Below are positions 20,222 through 28,887 of a stretch of DNA of 64,000 nucleotides, piece by piece. The notes under the pieces were generated by a model. The model was given only the letters and a program-made list of their open reading frames with translations. It ran no database searches and was not told where the DNA came from. How positions within the stretch are numbered: the stretch's first letter is position 1; each line of letters starts with the position of its first letter. Position numbers and translations under genes: made by a program. Origin of the DNA: Rhizobium sp. RM (GTDB lineage Bacteria > Pseudomonadota > Alphaproteobacteria > Rhizobiales > Rhizobiaceae); the NCBI RefSeq assembly GCF_013390595.1, contig NZ_JACAWV010000008.1:310001-374000 (forward strand), written 5' to 3'.

Positions 20222-22411
20222 TTGAAAAATTTGAACGTGGCGTTTTTGAGCCGCCTGGCAACAGGCTCGGCAATCGCAATTTGCATGCTGCCTCTGTCGG
20301 CGAATGCGCAGGACACAACTGTTCTGCAGCAGATTACCGTTGAGGGGCAGGGAACGCAAAACGCCACGGGCCCGGTTAGAGGTTATGTTGCGAAAAAAAC
20401 CGCGACTGGTTCCAAAACCGATACGGACACGAAGGACATACCGCAGTCTGTCTCGGTTGTCGGACGCGAGGAAATGGACAATCGCGGCGTCGTCACCAAG
20501 GTCGACGAGGTGCTACGCTACACGCCTGGCGTCACGGCCGAGCCGTTCGGTACCGATCCCGATACGGACTGGTTCTATATCCGCGGTTTTCAGGCAACTC
20601 AGACTGGCGTCTTCCTGGATGGCCTGAACCTGTTCAGCTACGGTTTCGGCGGCTTCCAGATGGATGCATATGGCCTGGAACGTGTCGAGGTTCTGAAGGG
20701 ACCGGCTTCTGTCCTTTATGGCGGCGCGAACCCTGGCGGTATCGTGCAGATGGTCAGCAAGCGTCCGCAGGACGAACCGATCCGCGAAACGGAAATCGGC
20801 ATCAACAATTTCGGCAATGCCTTCTTTGGGTTCGATCTTGGCGACAAGGTCGATGAGCAGGGTGTGTGGAAATACCGTGTGACCGGCAAAGTCTCCGGCG
20901 GCGACAACTACACCAACTATTCTGAAGATCTGCGCGGTTTCATCATGCCGCAGGTGACCTTCGAACCCGATGCGCAAACCAGCGCGACAGTCTATGGATA
21001 TTTCTCGGCGCTCGATCAGACCCATGTTGGTAATGGCTTCCTGCCATATGTCGGCACGGTTGTGGATGCGCCCTTCGGCAAGTTGAGCCGCGAAGCATTT
21101 TATGGCGAACCTGATCTCGACAACGGACGTGTTTATCAGTCGATGGTCGGTTACGAAATCAGCCACGAATTCGACAATGGCTGGAAGCTGAGCCAGAACG
21201 CGCGTTATGGACATCTCTACAAGCGTGAAACCGGACCCTACACGGGCGGCTGGGCGAACGCGGATGCGAACGGTCAGCCGATCCTTGATGCAACCACCGG
21301 CGACTACATGCTGACGCGCTTCGGTTATGACGGTCTTTCCAAGGTGGACAGCTTCGGCATCGATAACCGTGCCGAACGCGAGTTTGACACCGGTGCGATC
21401 AGCCATTCGCTGCTTCTCGGCCTCGACTACAAATATTATAAGCTCGATCAGGTGCAGAAGTGCTGCGGGTCCAACCCGATCGGTGCGCTCAATCCTATCT
21501 ACGGCTCAACACAGGGCACGAACTTTACCTACGCCGACAATGTCGTGACGCAGCAGCAGATCGGTATCTATGCGCAGGACCAGTTGCGTTTCGGCGATGG
21601 TTGGCTGGTAACCTTGAACGGTCGATATGACTACGTCGACACGGAACTCAACAATCGTCTGCCGTCCGGCGTGTCGCGCCGTTCCAACGATGACGCCCTG
21701 AGCGGTCGTGCTGGTCTCGCTTATGAGTTCGGCAATGGGCTGACACCCTATGTCTCGGCAGCGACATTCTTCAATCCGCTTATCGACACGCTGGCCGACG
21801 GCAGCGCTGCAGTGCCGGAAGAGGGGCGCCAGTTCGAGGCCGGTTTGAAATACGAGCCTACCTTCTTTGACGGCAGCATCACCGCTTCCGTCTTCAAGCT
21901 GGTTAAGCAGAATGCCATCGTGTCTTACACAGCCGGCGGTATCACCACCAGCGGCCAGTTCGGCGAGGTGGAATCCACCGGCTTCGAGCTGGAGGCGAAG
22001 GCCAATCTGAATGAGAACTGGAAGGCGATTGCGTCCTATTCTTATACGGACCTCGATATTACCAAGGATGCCAACCCCAACCTGATCGGCAAATCGCCCT
22101 GGATCGTGCCGAACCATGCGGCGTCGCTGTGGCTGGACTACGCCTTCACCAACGATGCGCTGCAGGGTCTCAGCATTGGTGGTGGCGTGCGCTATCAGGG
22201 CAAGTCCTGGGCTGACGCGGAAAATACGCTGCGTGTTCCCGATGCGGCTGTTTTCGATGCGGCTATCCGTTACGAAAAGAATGACTGGACCGCATCCGTT
22301 AACGTGTCGAACCTGTTTGACAAAGAATACGTCAAGAGCTGCGGCGGGGCTTCCGTTTGCGGTTGGGGTGACAGCCGGACGATCACCTTCAAGCTGTCGA
22401 AGAAGTGGTAA
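20222..22411 (+). CDS. TonB-dependent siderophore receptor
   Basis: Outer-membrane gated channel for a ferric siderophore, about 729 residues. A signal peptide (MKNLNVAFLSRLATGSAIAI, cut after SANAQ) precedes the plug domain (DIPQSVSVVGREEM, then VEVLKGPASVLYGGANPGGIV) and a 22-strand barrel. The C-terminus ends in an aromatic residue (ITFKLSKKW), as in outer-membrane proteins. The family profile is that of hydroxamate (ferrichrome-type) receptors. No ATG start fits: I favour TTG at 20222 with GGGG upstream; TTG 20210 and GTG 20237 are alternatives. Confidence 0.9.
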   Translation: MKNLNVAFLSRLATGSAIAICMLPLSANAQDTTVLQQITVEGQGTQNATGPVRGYVAKKTATGSKTDTDTKDIPQSVSVVGREEMDNRGVVTKVDEVLRYTPGVTAEPFGTDPDTDWFYIRGFQATQTGVFLDGLNLFSYGFGGFQMDAYGLERVEVLKGPASVLYGGANPGGIVQMVSKRPQDEPIRETEIGINNFGNAFFGFDLGDKVDEQGVWKYRVTGKVSGGDNYTNYSEDLRGFIMPQVTFEPDAQTSATVYGYFSALDQTHVGNGFLPYVGTVVDAPFGKLSREAFYGEPDLDNGRVYQSMVGYEISHEFDNGWKLSQNARYGHLYKRETGPYTGGWANADANGQPILDATTGDYMLTRFGYDGLSKVDSFGIDNRAEREFDTGAISHSLLLGLDYKYYKLDQVQKCCGSNPIGALNPIYGSTQGTNFTYADNVVTQQQIGIYAQDQLRFGDGWLVTLNGRYDYVDTELNNRLPSGVSRRSNDDALSGRAGLAYEFGNGLTPYVSAATFFNPLIDTLADGSAAVPEEGRQFEAGLKYEPTFFDGSITASVFKLVKQNAIVSYTAGGITTSGQFGEVESTGFELEAKANLNENWKAIASYSYTDLDITKDANPNLIGKSPWIVPNHAASLWLDYAFTNDALQGLSIGGGVRYQGKSWADAENTLRVPDAAVFDAAIRYEKNDWTASVNVSNLFDKEYVKSCGGASVCGWGDSRTITFKLSKKW

Positions 22412-22523
22412 GCTAGAGCCGACCGCGCTTTGATTACCAACTCTTCATTTGAGTTTGCCTTCCCGGGCCCATAAAAGATGACTGTAAAAGTCTTGTTGAA
22501 ATATCCCGGGAAGGAAACGCTTC

Positions 22524-22805
22524 ATGCTGGAAGCCAGAGCCGAATTGAAAACCGAAAGTGGCAGCAAATATCTTGTGCAACTGTTCAAGCATTTCGCTCA
22601 TAAGATCGAGGTGACCTATAACGAGGCGCATGGTGAGTGCCAGTTTGACTTCGGTGCGGCAAAACTGGATGCAGAGCCTGAAAAATTGAAGATCTTCGTT
22701 TCCGCACCCGATGCCGAGAAACTGGACCGGGCGAAATCTGTCGTCGAAAGTCACCTGCTTCGGTTCGCGTTTCGTGAGAAGGTCGAAAGCCTGAGCTGGC
22801 AGTAA
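22524..22805 (+). CDS. DUF2218 protein, siderophore-cluster associated
   Basis: 93-residue soluble protein of the DUF2218 family, a small group that often sits beside siderophore receptors and transporters; its function is not known to me. The sequence shows KYLVQLFKHFAHKIEV and the C-terminal RFAFREKVESLSWQ. The ATG at 22524 has GGAAGGAAAC 6 bases upstream. It lies between the receptor and the AraC regulator, so a role in siderophore handling is inferred from position only. Confidence 0.8.
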   Translation: MLEARAELKTESGSKYLVQLFKHFAHKIEVTYNEAHGECQFDFGAAKLDAEPEKLKIFVSAPDAEKLDRAKSVVESHLLRFAFREKVESLSWQ

Positions 22806-22848
22806 GCTGCATTGGGCGGCCGCTGTTGCGGTCGCAACTTTTTTGCCG

Positions 22849-22881
22849 CTATAAACATGAATATTGAACTCATGTTTATAG
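22849..22881. promoter_or_regulatory. 33-bp perfect palindromic operator containing an iron box
   Basis: CTATAAACATGA (22849-22860) and TCATGTTTATAG (22870-22881) are exact 12-base inverted arms around ATATTGAAC. The centre fits TGA-N9-TCA (22858-22872). It ends 32 bases before the AraC gene start, so RirA-type or AraC autoregulation is likely. Confidence 0.75.
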
Positions 22882-22913
22882 CGCGTAATCGCGCCTGTCG
22901 GGATAGAGACGCG

Positions 22914-23795
22914 ATGGCATTCCGCGTTCGCATGGAAAATGAAATCGAGGGCTTTGCCGTTGTCGGCGGGCCGCGCTCGCGCATGTGGAACGGTATTGTC
23001 GCCGATCTCTGGGACGTTCGCTGCGCACCCCGCGCAGGCGGTCGTTATGTTGGCAAAGACCCGCGCTTCGTCTTCTTGCTGGATATGAACGGGAAGGACG
23101 ACAGCCGGTTCATGATGAACCGCTGCCGACGTGACAGCTATACGGCGTCACACGCCAACAGAATTTCTTTCGTTCCTGCCGATGTGGATGTCTATGCGGA
23201 GTTGAAGGACGTTTCCTTTGTGCGCCATCTCGATCTGCATTTCGATGCCGGATTGCTGGGGACGCGATTGTCCCAAGGGTTTGACCCGGAGGCGCTGCTC
23301 GATCCGCACCTGATGTTCGAAGACGAGCGCTTGCTGACGCTCGCCCGGCTGATCGCGGCCGAGTGTGACAATCCCGATCCGTTGCATGATCTCTACGGCG
23401 AAAGCCTGGTGCTGGCCCTGTTGACGGATTTTCTCAAGGTGAAACGCGAACCTGCCAGAAAGCGCAGCAAACTCGCTGCCTGGCAGCTCAGGGCCGCCAC
23501 CGATCATATTCGCGAAAACTGCCTTCGCTCTATTCGTCTTGAGGAACTGGCGGAACTGACCAACCTGTCACAGTCGCATTTCAGCCACGCCTTCAAGGCA
23601 TCGACCGGCCTGCCGCCGCACCAGTGGCAAATGCAGGCACGTATCGATCGTGTCAAAGAGTTGATGGCAAAGGCGGAGATGCCGCTGACCGACATTGCGG
23701 TTGTCGCGGGGTTCGCGGATCAAGCGCATTTTTCACGCGTATTCCGCAAGATGGTTGGCGTTTCCCCATCGACCTGGCAGCGAAGCCGCCAGTAG
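22914..23795 (+). CDS. AraC family transcriptional regulator
   Basis: DNA-binding regulator of 293 residues. A variable N-terminal sensor domain is followed by two helix-turn-helix motifs (LEELAELTNLSQSHFSHAFK, about 205-225; then DIAVVAGFADQAHFSRVFRK) and the ending GVSPSTWQRSR. Placed after the siderophore receptor, it probably activates siderophore uptake in response to the ferric siderophore, as PchR-type regulators do. The ATG at 22914 follows GGATAGAGA. An in-frame extension to 22812 would run through the palindromic operator and is unlikely. Confidence 0.9.
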   Translation: MAFRVRMENEIEGFAVVGGPRSRMWNGIVADLWDVRCAPRAGGRYVGKDPRFVFLLDMNGKDDSRFMMNRCRRDSYTASHANRISFVPADVDVYAELKDVSFVRHLDLHFDAGLLGTRLSQGFDPEALLDPHLMFEDERLLTLARLIAAECDNPDPLHDLYGESLVLALLTDFLKVKREPARKRSKLAAWQLRAATDHIRENCLRSIRLEELAELTNLSQSHFSHAFKASTGLPPHQWQMQARIDRVKELMAKAEMPLTDIAVVAGFADQAHFSRVFRKMVGVSPSTWQRSRQ

Positions 23796-23884
23796 GCGCC
23801 GATAAAAAAAAGCCGGAACGATTTCCGGACACATGGGTTTACCAGACGTGACACCAGAGAGGAAAAATCGAAAGGAGTTACGTC

Positions 23885-24277
23885 ATGTTGCATAACGAAC
23901 CCCGCGCCGGACAGGACCCCTATGTCAAGGATACGCCGAGCCTTATCGCGAGCGATAAGGTGGAAGGCACCCGCGTTTACGGTGCCGACGGCAAACATAT
24001 CGGTTCCATTCAGCGCGTCATTCTCGAAAAGCATGGTGGGCGCGTCGCTTACGCGGTCCTCAGCTTCGGTGGCTTCCTGGGAATTGGAGATGACTACTAT
24101 CCGCTCCCGTGGGAAAAGCTCCACTACGATGAAGAGCTTGATGGCTACCGCATCGATCTGACCAAACAGCAGATTGAAAACGCACCGCATTTTGCTGAGC
24201 TCGACGATGCAGCGCTCCTGAATGCCAAGGACCGTAAGGTCTACGACTACTACGGCGTTTCGCCATACTGGATGTAG
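23885..24277 (+). CDS. PRC-barrel domain protein
   Basis: 130-residue soluble protein with one PRC-barrel: ASDKVEGTRVYGADGKHIGS, then AYAVLSFGGFLGIGDDYYPLPW. This stand-alone group is common in alphaproteobacteria and linked to stress or photosynthetic reaction-centre-like folds, with no clear function. A strong AAAGGAG precedes the ATG. Confidence 0.88.
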   Translation: MLHNEPRAGQDPYVKDTPSLIASDKVEGTRVYGADGKHIGSIQRVILEKHGGRVAYAVLSFGGFLGIGDDYYPLPWEKLHYDEELDGYRIDLTKQQIENAPHFAELDDAALLNAKDRKVYDYYGVSPYWM

Positions 24278-24305
24278 TGGTTACGGCAGATCGTCGGATA
24301 CATGA

Positions 24306-24333
24306 AGAAAACGGCCCGAATGGGCCGTTTTTT
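24306..24333. terminator. Bidirectional terminator between PRC-barrel and DUF982 genes
   Basis: AAACGGCCC (24308-24316) pairs with GGGCCGTTT (24322-24330), with A- and T-runs on the two sides, between convergent genes. Confidence 0.85.
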
Positions 24334-24349
24334 ATGGGTTGTCTTCTCA

Positions 24350-24592
24350 TCAATGGGTCTTGTTTTGAACTTCAGACACCGCATCGGTGAAACATCTGCG
24401 GGCTTCCTCTGGAGACTTGCGTCCATCGAGCGCAGCTCTGCAGGCGCTTCGCGCTTTTACGAAGCTGAGCCCGCGTGTATTCGGCCAGCGCTCCGTCAGT
24501 AGTGCCAGTGCTTCCAGCGGACCAACAACCGTATTCTTGCCGCAAGCCTCAAGGTTGACTTCAACGGGTTCTGTCCATCTTTCGTTCTTCAT
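24350..24592 (-). CDS. DUF982 family protein
   Basis: 80-residue protein starting MKNERWTEPVEVNL with the DUF982 pattern: two short strands, then VGPLEALALLTERWP and ARSACRAALDGRKSPEEARRCF. The family is expanded in Rhizobiales and has no assigned function. The start at 24590-24592 follows GGGAGGTGCACG; the frame extends upstream without homology. Confidence 0.8.
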   Translation of the reverse strand: MKNERWTEPVEVNLEACGKNTVVGPLEALALLTERWPNTRGLSFVKARSACRAALDGRKSPEEARRCFTDAVSEVQNKTH

Positions 24593-24715
24593 CGTGCACC
24601 TCCCAGAGCAACGCGACACCGAAATTCATTCACAGCAACCAAAAAAGGGAACGCCGCCTTCAAGCGGGCTCCTCTTTTTAAGAATATTCGCAACTGCGCG
24701 AATTGACAACGATGA

Positions 24716-24790
24716 CTAGCGAAATCCGAAAAACGACAATATTGCCAGCACGATGACGACGAGACCGACGATGTAAATGATCTGGTTCAT
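24716..24790 (-). CDS. 24-residue single-pass membrane protein
   Basis: The minus strand encodes MNQIIYIVGLVVIVLAIL then SFFGFR and TAG. Nearly the whole peptide is one hydrophobic helix. GGGAGAT lies 7 bases before the ATG, a proper ribosome binding site, which is the main reason to call it. I do not know its function; similar tiny membrane peptides occur in Rhizobiaceae. Confidence 0.65.
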   Translation of the reverse strand: MNQIIYIVGLVVIVLAILSFFGFR

Positions 24791-24908
24791 GGCGTATCTC
24801 CCTTGATGCTGACTAGTAACGTGCAGGATCAAAGGATGTTCCCGGAAAGGCATAAGTCATCACTTTCTCGCGCATCGGAACGCGAGAAAGAGAGAGGCAG
24901 TTAAATGC

Positions 24909-25067
24909 TCATTTTCTCAGGATCACCCAGATTGCGTGGATGATGCCCGGCACATAGCCGCAGATCGTCAGAAGAATGTTAATCCAGAAATGCAGGCCAA
25001 GCCCCACCTGGAGAAAGACGCCAACGGGTGGCAGGAGAATGGCAATAAGAATTCGAATAACGTCCAC
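24909..25067 (-). CDS. YqaE/Pmp3 family membrane protein
   Basis: 52-residue, two-helix membrane protein of the Pmp3/YqaE family. The hallmark ILLPPVGVFLQVGLG is followed by WINILLTICGYVPGIIHAIW. The family affects membrane potential and salt stress tolerance. The start is GTG (25065-25067) after AAAGG; no ATG is in frame. It lies downstream of no other gene, so it is probably transcribed alone. Confidence 0.85.
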   Translation of the reverse strand: MDVIRILIAILLPPVGVFLQVGLGLHFWINILLTICGYVPGIIHAIWVILRK

Positions 25068-25186
25068 GATAAACCTTTCATGTGAGCGCGTTTAACGATC
25101 AACGCATGCAGGTCACATGTGGTTTCACAGGTCTGCGAAGCAATAACGCGGAACTTGAAACAATGGAATTTTGGGGGAGGAAGAAA

Positions 25187-25262
25187 TGGTGCCGCTTACG
25201 TGACTCGAACACGTGACCCCATCATTACGAATGATGTGCTCTACCGACTGAGCTAAAGCGGC
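25187..25262 (-). tRNA. tRNA-Thr (anticodon CGT)
   Basis: 76-base cloverleaf on the minus strand: acceptor GCCGCTT with AAGCGGC, anticodon arm CATCATTCGTAATGATG giving anticodon CGT (reads ACG), T-arm GTTCGAGT, and an encoded CCA. Confidence 0.96.
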
Positions 25263-25403
25263 CCGACTTGCAATCCGAAATGTCTCGGATCAGCGTCATG
25301 GCGGGCTGATACAGGCAATGCTTACGGATTTCAAGTCTTGAATGCACGAGTTTTGAAAAATCCGCAAAAGCCTTGCCTGTTCCGATGTTTAAATGACGAG
25401 CTT

Positions 25404-26366
25404 TCAGGCTATCGCGCAAAGGCGCTGGCGGGCGGCATGGTATTCGCCGGCCAGTCGGTCAACGAGATCTGAGACGGGTTCGATCGCCTTAACGGCGCCA
25501 ATGCCCTGTCCCGCGCCCCATATATCCTTCCAGGCCTTGGCGCCCCCAGTGGCCGTTTCGAAGTCCATTTTCGAGGGATCGGCTTCCGGCAGGTTGTCTG
25601 GGTCCATGCCCGCCGCAACGATCGAGGGTTTCAGATAGTTGCCGTGAACGCCCGTGAAGTAATTCGAATAAACGATGTCGTTGGCGTGGGCCTCGACGAT
25701 TGCCTGTTTGTAGGCATCGGAAGCGCGCGCTTCCTGCGTGGCGATAAAGGGTGAGCCGATATAGGCCATATCTGCCCCCATCGCCTGCGCGGCGAGGATG
25801 GAGCCGCCATTGGCGATCGCGCCGGCCAGCAACAATGGTCCATCGAACCAGGTGCGGATTTCCTGCACAAGTGCGAAGGGCGAAAGCGTACCCGCATGCC
25901 CGCCAGCACCAGCCGCAACCGCAATCAGGCCGTCTGCACCTTTGCGAATGGCGGATCGGGCGTGCCGGTCATTGATGACATCATGCAGCACGATGCCACC
26001 ATAAGAATGCACAGCCGCGTTGACCTCTGGCACTGCCCCAAGCGAGGAAATCACGATAGGCACCTTGTATTTCACACACAGACCGAGATCGTGCTCCAGG
26101 CGCCGGTTCGACATGTGAACGATCTGATTGACCGCGAAGGGGGCGGCGGGTCGATCCGGATTGGCCTTGTTATGGGCAGCCAGTTCCTCGGTGATCATGG
26201 CCAGCCATTCGTCGAGCTGGCTTTCCGGCCGGGCATTGAGAGCGGGAAACGCGCCGATGATACCCGCCTTGCATTGCGCCAGCGTCAGTTGCGGATGTGA
26301 AATGATGAAAAGCGGTGAAGCAATGACCGGAAGACGCAGATTGTCTTTCAGTACGGACGGTAACAT
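25404..26366 (-). CDS. Nitronate monooxygenase family flavoprotein
   Basis: FMN enzyme of 320 residues with a TIM barrel that oxidises alkyl nitronates. It starts MLPSVLKDNLRLPVIASPLF, typical of the 2-nitropropane dioxygenase family, and shows GADGLIAVAAGAGGHAG (FMN phosphate region) and AIANGGSILAAQAMGADMAY. GGGAGGAAAT lies before the ATG at 26364-26366. Members of this family in catabolic regulons may act on other substrates. A possible operator is just upstream. Confidence 0.9.
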   Translation of the reverse strand: MLPSVLKDNLRLPVIASPLFIISHPQLTLAQCKAGIIGAFPALNARPESQLDEWLAMITEELAAHNKANPDRPAAPFAVNQIVHMSNRRLEHDLGLCVKYKVPIVISSLGAVPEVNAAVHSYGGIVLHDVINDRHARSAIRKGADGLIAVAAGAGGHAGTLSPFALVQEIRTWFDGPLLLAGAIANGGSILAAQAMGADMAYIGSPFIATQEARASDAYKQAIVEAHANDIVYSNYFTGVHGNYLKPSIVAAGMDPDNLPEADPSKMDFETATGGAKAWKDIWGAGQGIGAVKAIEPVSDLVDRLAGEYHAARQRLCAIA

Positions 26367-26381
26367 ATTTCCTCCCATGAA

Positions 26382-26401
26382 TTACGTTTACGCGCACGTA
26401 A
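26382..26401 (-). promoter_or_regulatory. Inverted repeat upstream of the nitronate monooxygenase gene
   Basis: TTACGT and ACGTAA arms (26382-26387 and 26396-26401) flank TTACGCGC. It shares ACGTTTACG with the site before fadD, so both genes may answer to one regulator. Tentative. Confidence 0.3.
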
Positions 26402-26621
26402 GTATTATCGTGCCCGATCAGGGAATGAAAGCGAAAACACAAACGGCATGGTGATTGCCGAACATCTGCGGTCACCACGCCACAATGAACGGTTTTTCCC
26501 ATTGCCTTTCGACCTTTATCCCAAAGGGTGCTTGCGGACGCGGCACTTAGACGTTACCGAATCCTGAATAGAATGGCGCAATGCCGCAAATTTTTGCAAG
26601 GCAGCAGAACAAGGATCGGGC

Positions 26622-27755
26622 GTGAGCGGACTCGAAACGGCAATCAGAAATGCTCTGGAGAAATCGGACAGATCGAACGCCGAAGTTCGTGCGCGGATTT
26701 ATCAGTCCTCAAGGCAGGCACTTGAGGCAGGTTTGCGCAAGCAGGGCATAGACGACCCGCAGGTGGTAGCCCAGCAGCGCCAGCGCCTGGAAACGCTTAT
26801 CCATGTGATCGAAAACGAAGAGCGCAATCGCCTTCTCGATGCTGTTGAACGGCAATTGAAGCCTCAGCCGCATGATCATGACAATGCAGCGCATGCCAAG
26901 CCGGCCGATCAAGAGCAGCACGACGAGATTTCGGTTGAGCCGGAACTGCGCGGCGAAACGCGGGATGCCACACCTGTTGCTCCACATGTGGAGACACTCC
27001 GGGCTGAACCGCGAACGGTAGCATCGCCGGTGAAAAACAAGCGCACGGGTGACGGTTCGCTTGCCTTTCGGCCAGAGGGTGCTGTACCGCGCAAGAAACG
27101 GCGTGGATTTTTTACGAAATTTTTCGTGATGGTGACGCTCCTTGCCTTTGCCGGCATGGGCGCGTGGTGGGTTTACTCTTCCGGTCTGCTGTTGTCGCCG
27201 GAGCAGCGGGATACGAGTGTGCCCAACCCGCCGGCAGAAGTTCAGTCGGAAGATTTTACCGGCACGGAACCGGCGCCAAGTCTTTCCGCAGGTCGTGGTT
27301 TTTCAGATGACTGGGTTGAATTGTTCAACGCAGAGCGCGGTGCTGCCGGCATTCAGGCAGGCAGCAGGGCCGGTATCGAAAGTATCGCCACGCCTGCAGG
27401 CAAGGCGGTACGCGTGACATCCAGATCCACGTCGCAGGACGGCAGTGTCAGCGTCGAGGTTCCAGTCGAGGTGCTGAGAGATATGGCGGGCAAGTCCTCG
27501 ACTATATCGATCACCATGCAATCGTCCACCGACCGGCAGACCCAGGTCTCCATTGTTTGCGATTTCGCAACGTTGGGCGATTGTTCGCGTCACCGCTTCA
27601 CGGCAACGGCAGAGCGGGCCGACATGCTGTTGAATGCGACCTTCGAACGGTCTCTGGCCCCCAACGCACCGGGACGTATCTTCATCAACAGCGACATCGA
27701 CGGCAATGGCCGGTCGATCAACGTCTACTCGGTCCGTATTCTGCCAGGTCAATAA
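26622..27755 (+). CDS. Unknown single-pass membrane protein with secreted C-terminal domain
   Basis: 377 residues I do not recognise by function. Residues 1-80 are soluble and helical (ALEKSDRSNAEVRARIYQSS), 85-165 are polar and probably disordered, and a basic stretch (RKKRRGFFTKF) precedes one membrane helix (about 170-190). The last 180 residues lie outside the membrane and look like a beta domain with two Cys (VSIVCDFATLGDCSRHRF). The start is GTG at 26622. The layout suggests an envelope protein with a cytoplasmic N-terminus. Confidence 0.75.
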   Translation: MSGLETAIRNALEKSDRSNAEVRARIYQSSRQALEAGLRKQGIDDPQVVAQQRQRLETLIHVIENEERNRLLDAVERQLKPQPHDHDNAAHAKPADQEQHDEISVEPELRGETRDATPVAPHVETLRAEPRTVASPVKNKRTGDGSLAFRPEGAVPRKKRRGFFTKFFVMVTLLAFAGMGAWWVYSSGLLLSPEQRDTSVPNPPAEVQSEDFTGTEPAPSLSAGRGFSDDWVELFNAERGAAGIQAGSRAGIESIATPAGKAVRVTSRSTSQDGSVSVEVPVEVLRDMAGKSSTISITMQSSTDRQTQVSIVCDFATLGDCSRHRFTATAERADMLLNATFERSLAPNAPGRIFINSDIDGNGRSINVYSVRILPGQ

Positions 27756-27761
27756 GAGAAA

Positions 27762-27784
27762 AGCGCCGAACGGCGCTCTTTCGC
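27762..27784. terminator. Hairpin terminator between convergent genes
   Basis: AGCGCCG (27762-27768), AA, CGGCGCT (27771-27777), then CTTTC. It serves the unknown membrane protein (+) and ppk2 (-). Confidence 0.65.
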
Positions 27785-27797
27785 TTTGCAAGCTTGG

Positions 27798-28679
27798 CTA
27801 TTTCAGAAAGCCCGGTCCTGATCCGAGGATTTTGCCGTCGATCTCGCCGATCGCTTTTTTATCTTTGCCGTCATAATCAAGTGCGCTCAGAATATGACGG
27901 ATGAGATTGACGCGGGCCCGCCGTTTGTCGTTGGCCCGTACCACAGTCCAGGGCGCGACATCCGTGTGGGTCTTTTCCAACATCTCGTCGCGTTTGGCCG
28001 TGTAATCATCCCATTTTGTCAGCGCGGCAATATCCATGTCTGACAGTTTCCAGCACTTCAGCGGGCTGTGCCGGCGATCATGAAAACGGTCGAGCTGTGT
28101 TTCGCGGCCGATGTCGAGCCAGAATTTGAACAGATAGATCCCCTCATGGGCGAGCATCTTTTCCATCCGTGGCGTTTCCTTCAGGAACCGCTTGTACTCA
28201 TCCGGCGTGCAAAAGCCCATCACCGGTTCGACACCGGCGCGGTTGTACCAGGATCTGTCGAAGAGAACGAGTTCACCAGCCGTCGGGAAGTGCGAGATGT
28301 AACGCTGGAAGTACCATTGCCCACGTTCTGTTTCCGTGGGTTTTGGCAGCGCAACCACGCGCGCATAGCGCGGATTGAGGTAGGAGCGGGTGGCGAAGAT
28401 CGCCCCGCCTTTTCCGGCCGCATCACGTCCTTCAAAAACGGAGAGAATGCGTTTGCCGGTCGCCTGTAACCAGAACTGAACCTTGACGAGTTCTATCTGT
28501 AGCGCTTCGAGCGTCTCATCGTATTCGTCCTGCTTCATTTTCTTGTCGTAGGGGAAGCCGCCAGATGAAAGCTTTTTGCTCTCCACCCAATCCGGGAGGA
28601 CGGGATTGTCGATATCGAAGACGCGTGTCTTTCCGTCAATCGTCAGTTCGACCGACCGATCTTTCACTTCTGTTCCCAT
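27798..28679 (-). CDS. ppk2: Polyphosphate kinase 2
   Basis: Transfers phosphate between polyphosphate and nucleotides. The 293 residues carry Walker [14 protein letters not shown], the lid motif region [13 protein letters not shown] and Walker B-like [18 protein letters not shown], the class I PPK2 pattern. The ATG at 28677-28679 follows GGGAGCG by 4-5 bases; a longer frame to 28748 lacks support. It sits just before the phosphate regulon, on the opposite strand, so a link to phosphate storage is sensible. Confidence 0.93.
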   Translation of the reverse strand: MGTEVKDRSVELTIDGKTRVFDIDNPVLPDWVESKKLSSGGFPYDKKMKQDEYDETLEALQIELVKVQFWLQATGKRILSVFEGRDAAGKGGAIFATRSYLNPRYARVVALPKPTETERGQWYFQRYISHFPTAGELVLFDRSWYNRAGVEPVMGFCTPDEYKRFLKETPRMEKMLAHEGIYLFKFWLDIGRETQLDRFHDRRHSPLKCWKLSDMDIAALTKWDDYTAKRDEMLEKTHTDVAPWTVVRANDKRRARVNLIRHILSALDYDGKDKKAIGEIDGKILGSGPGFLK

Positions 28680-28821
28680 GCTCGCTCCCTTCATCGCACT
28701 ATGAATGCTTTGTCCGGCAATGAGTTCACATTCGCACACGGAATTCAAGCGCGGGAAGCGGGATATGTTGCCGGCTTAATTTCGTGGATATAGGCTGTGA
28801 AACACGTGTCGTGATGAATAT

Positions 28822-28839
28822 CTGTCATAAAGCTGGCAT
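28822..28839 (+). promoter_or_regulatory. Pho box before phoR
   Basis: CTGTCAT (28822-28828), AAAG, CTGGCAT (28833-28839): two 7-base direct repeats 4 bases apart, one mismatch from the PhoB consensus CTGTCAT-N4-CTGTCAT. It lies 48 bases before the phoR start, so the phosphate operon is probably PhoB-activated. Confidence 0.75.
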
Positions 28840-28887
28840 ATGAGATTTCGATTGCGTCATTGAGCGAGAATCGGAAAGCAGGCGAAA

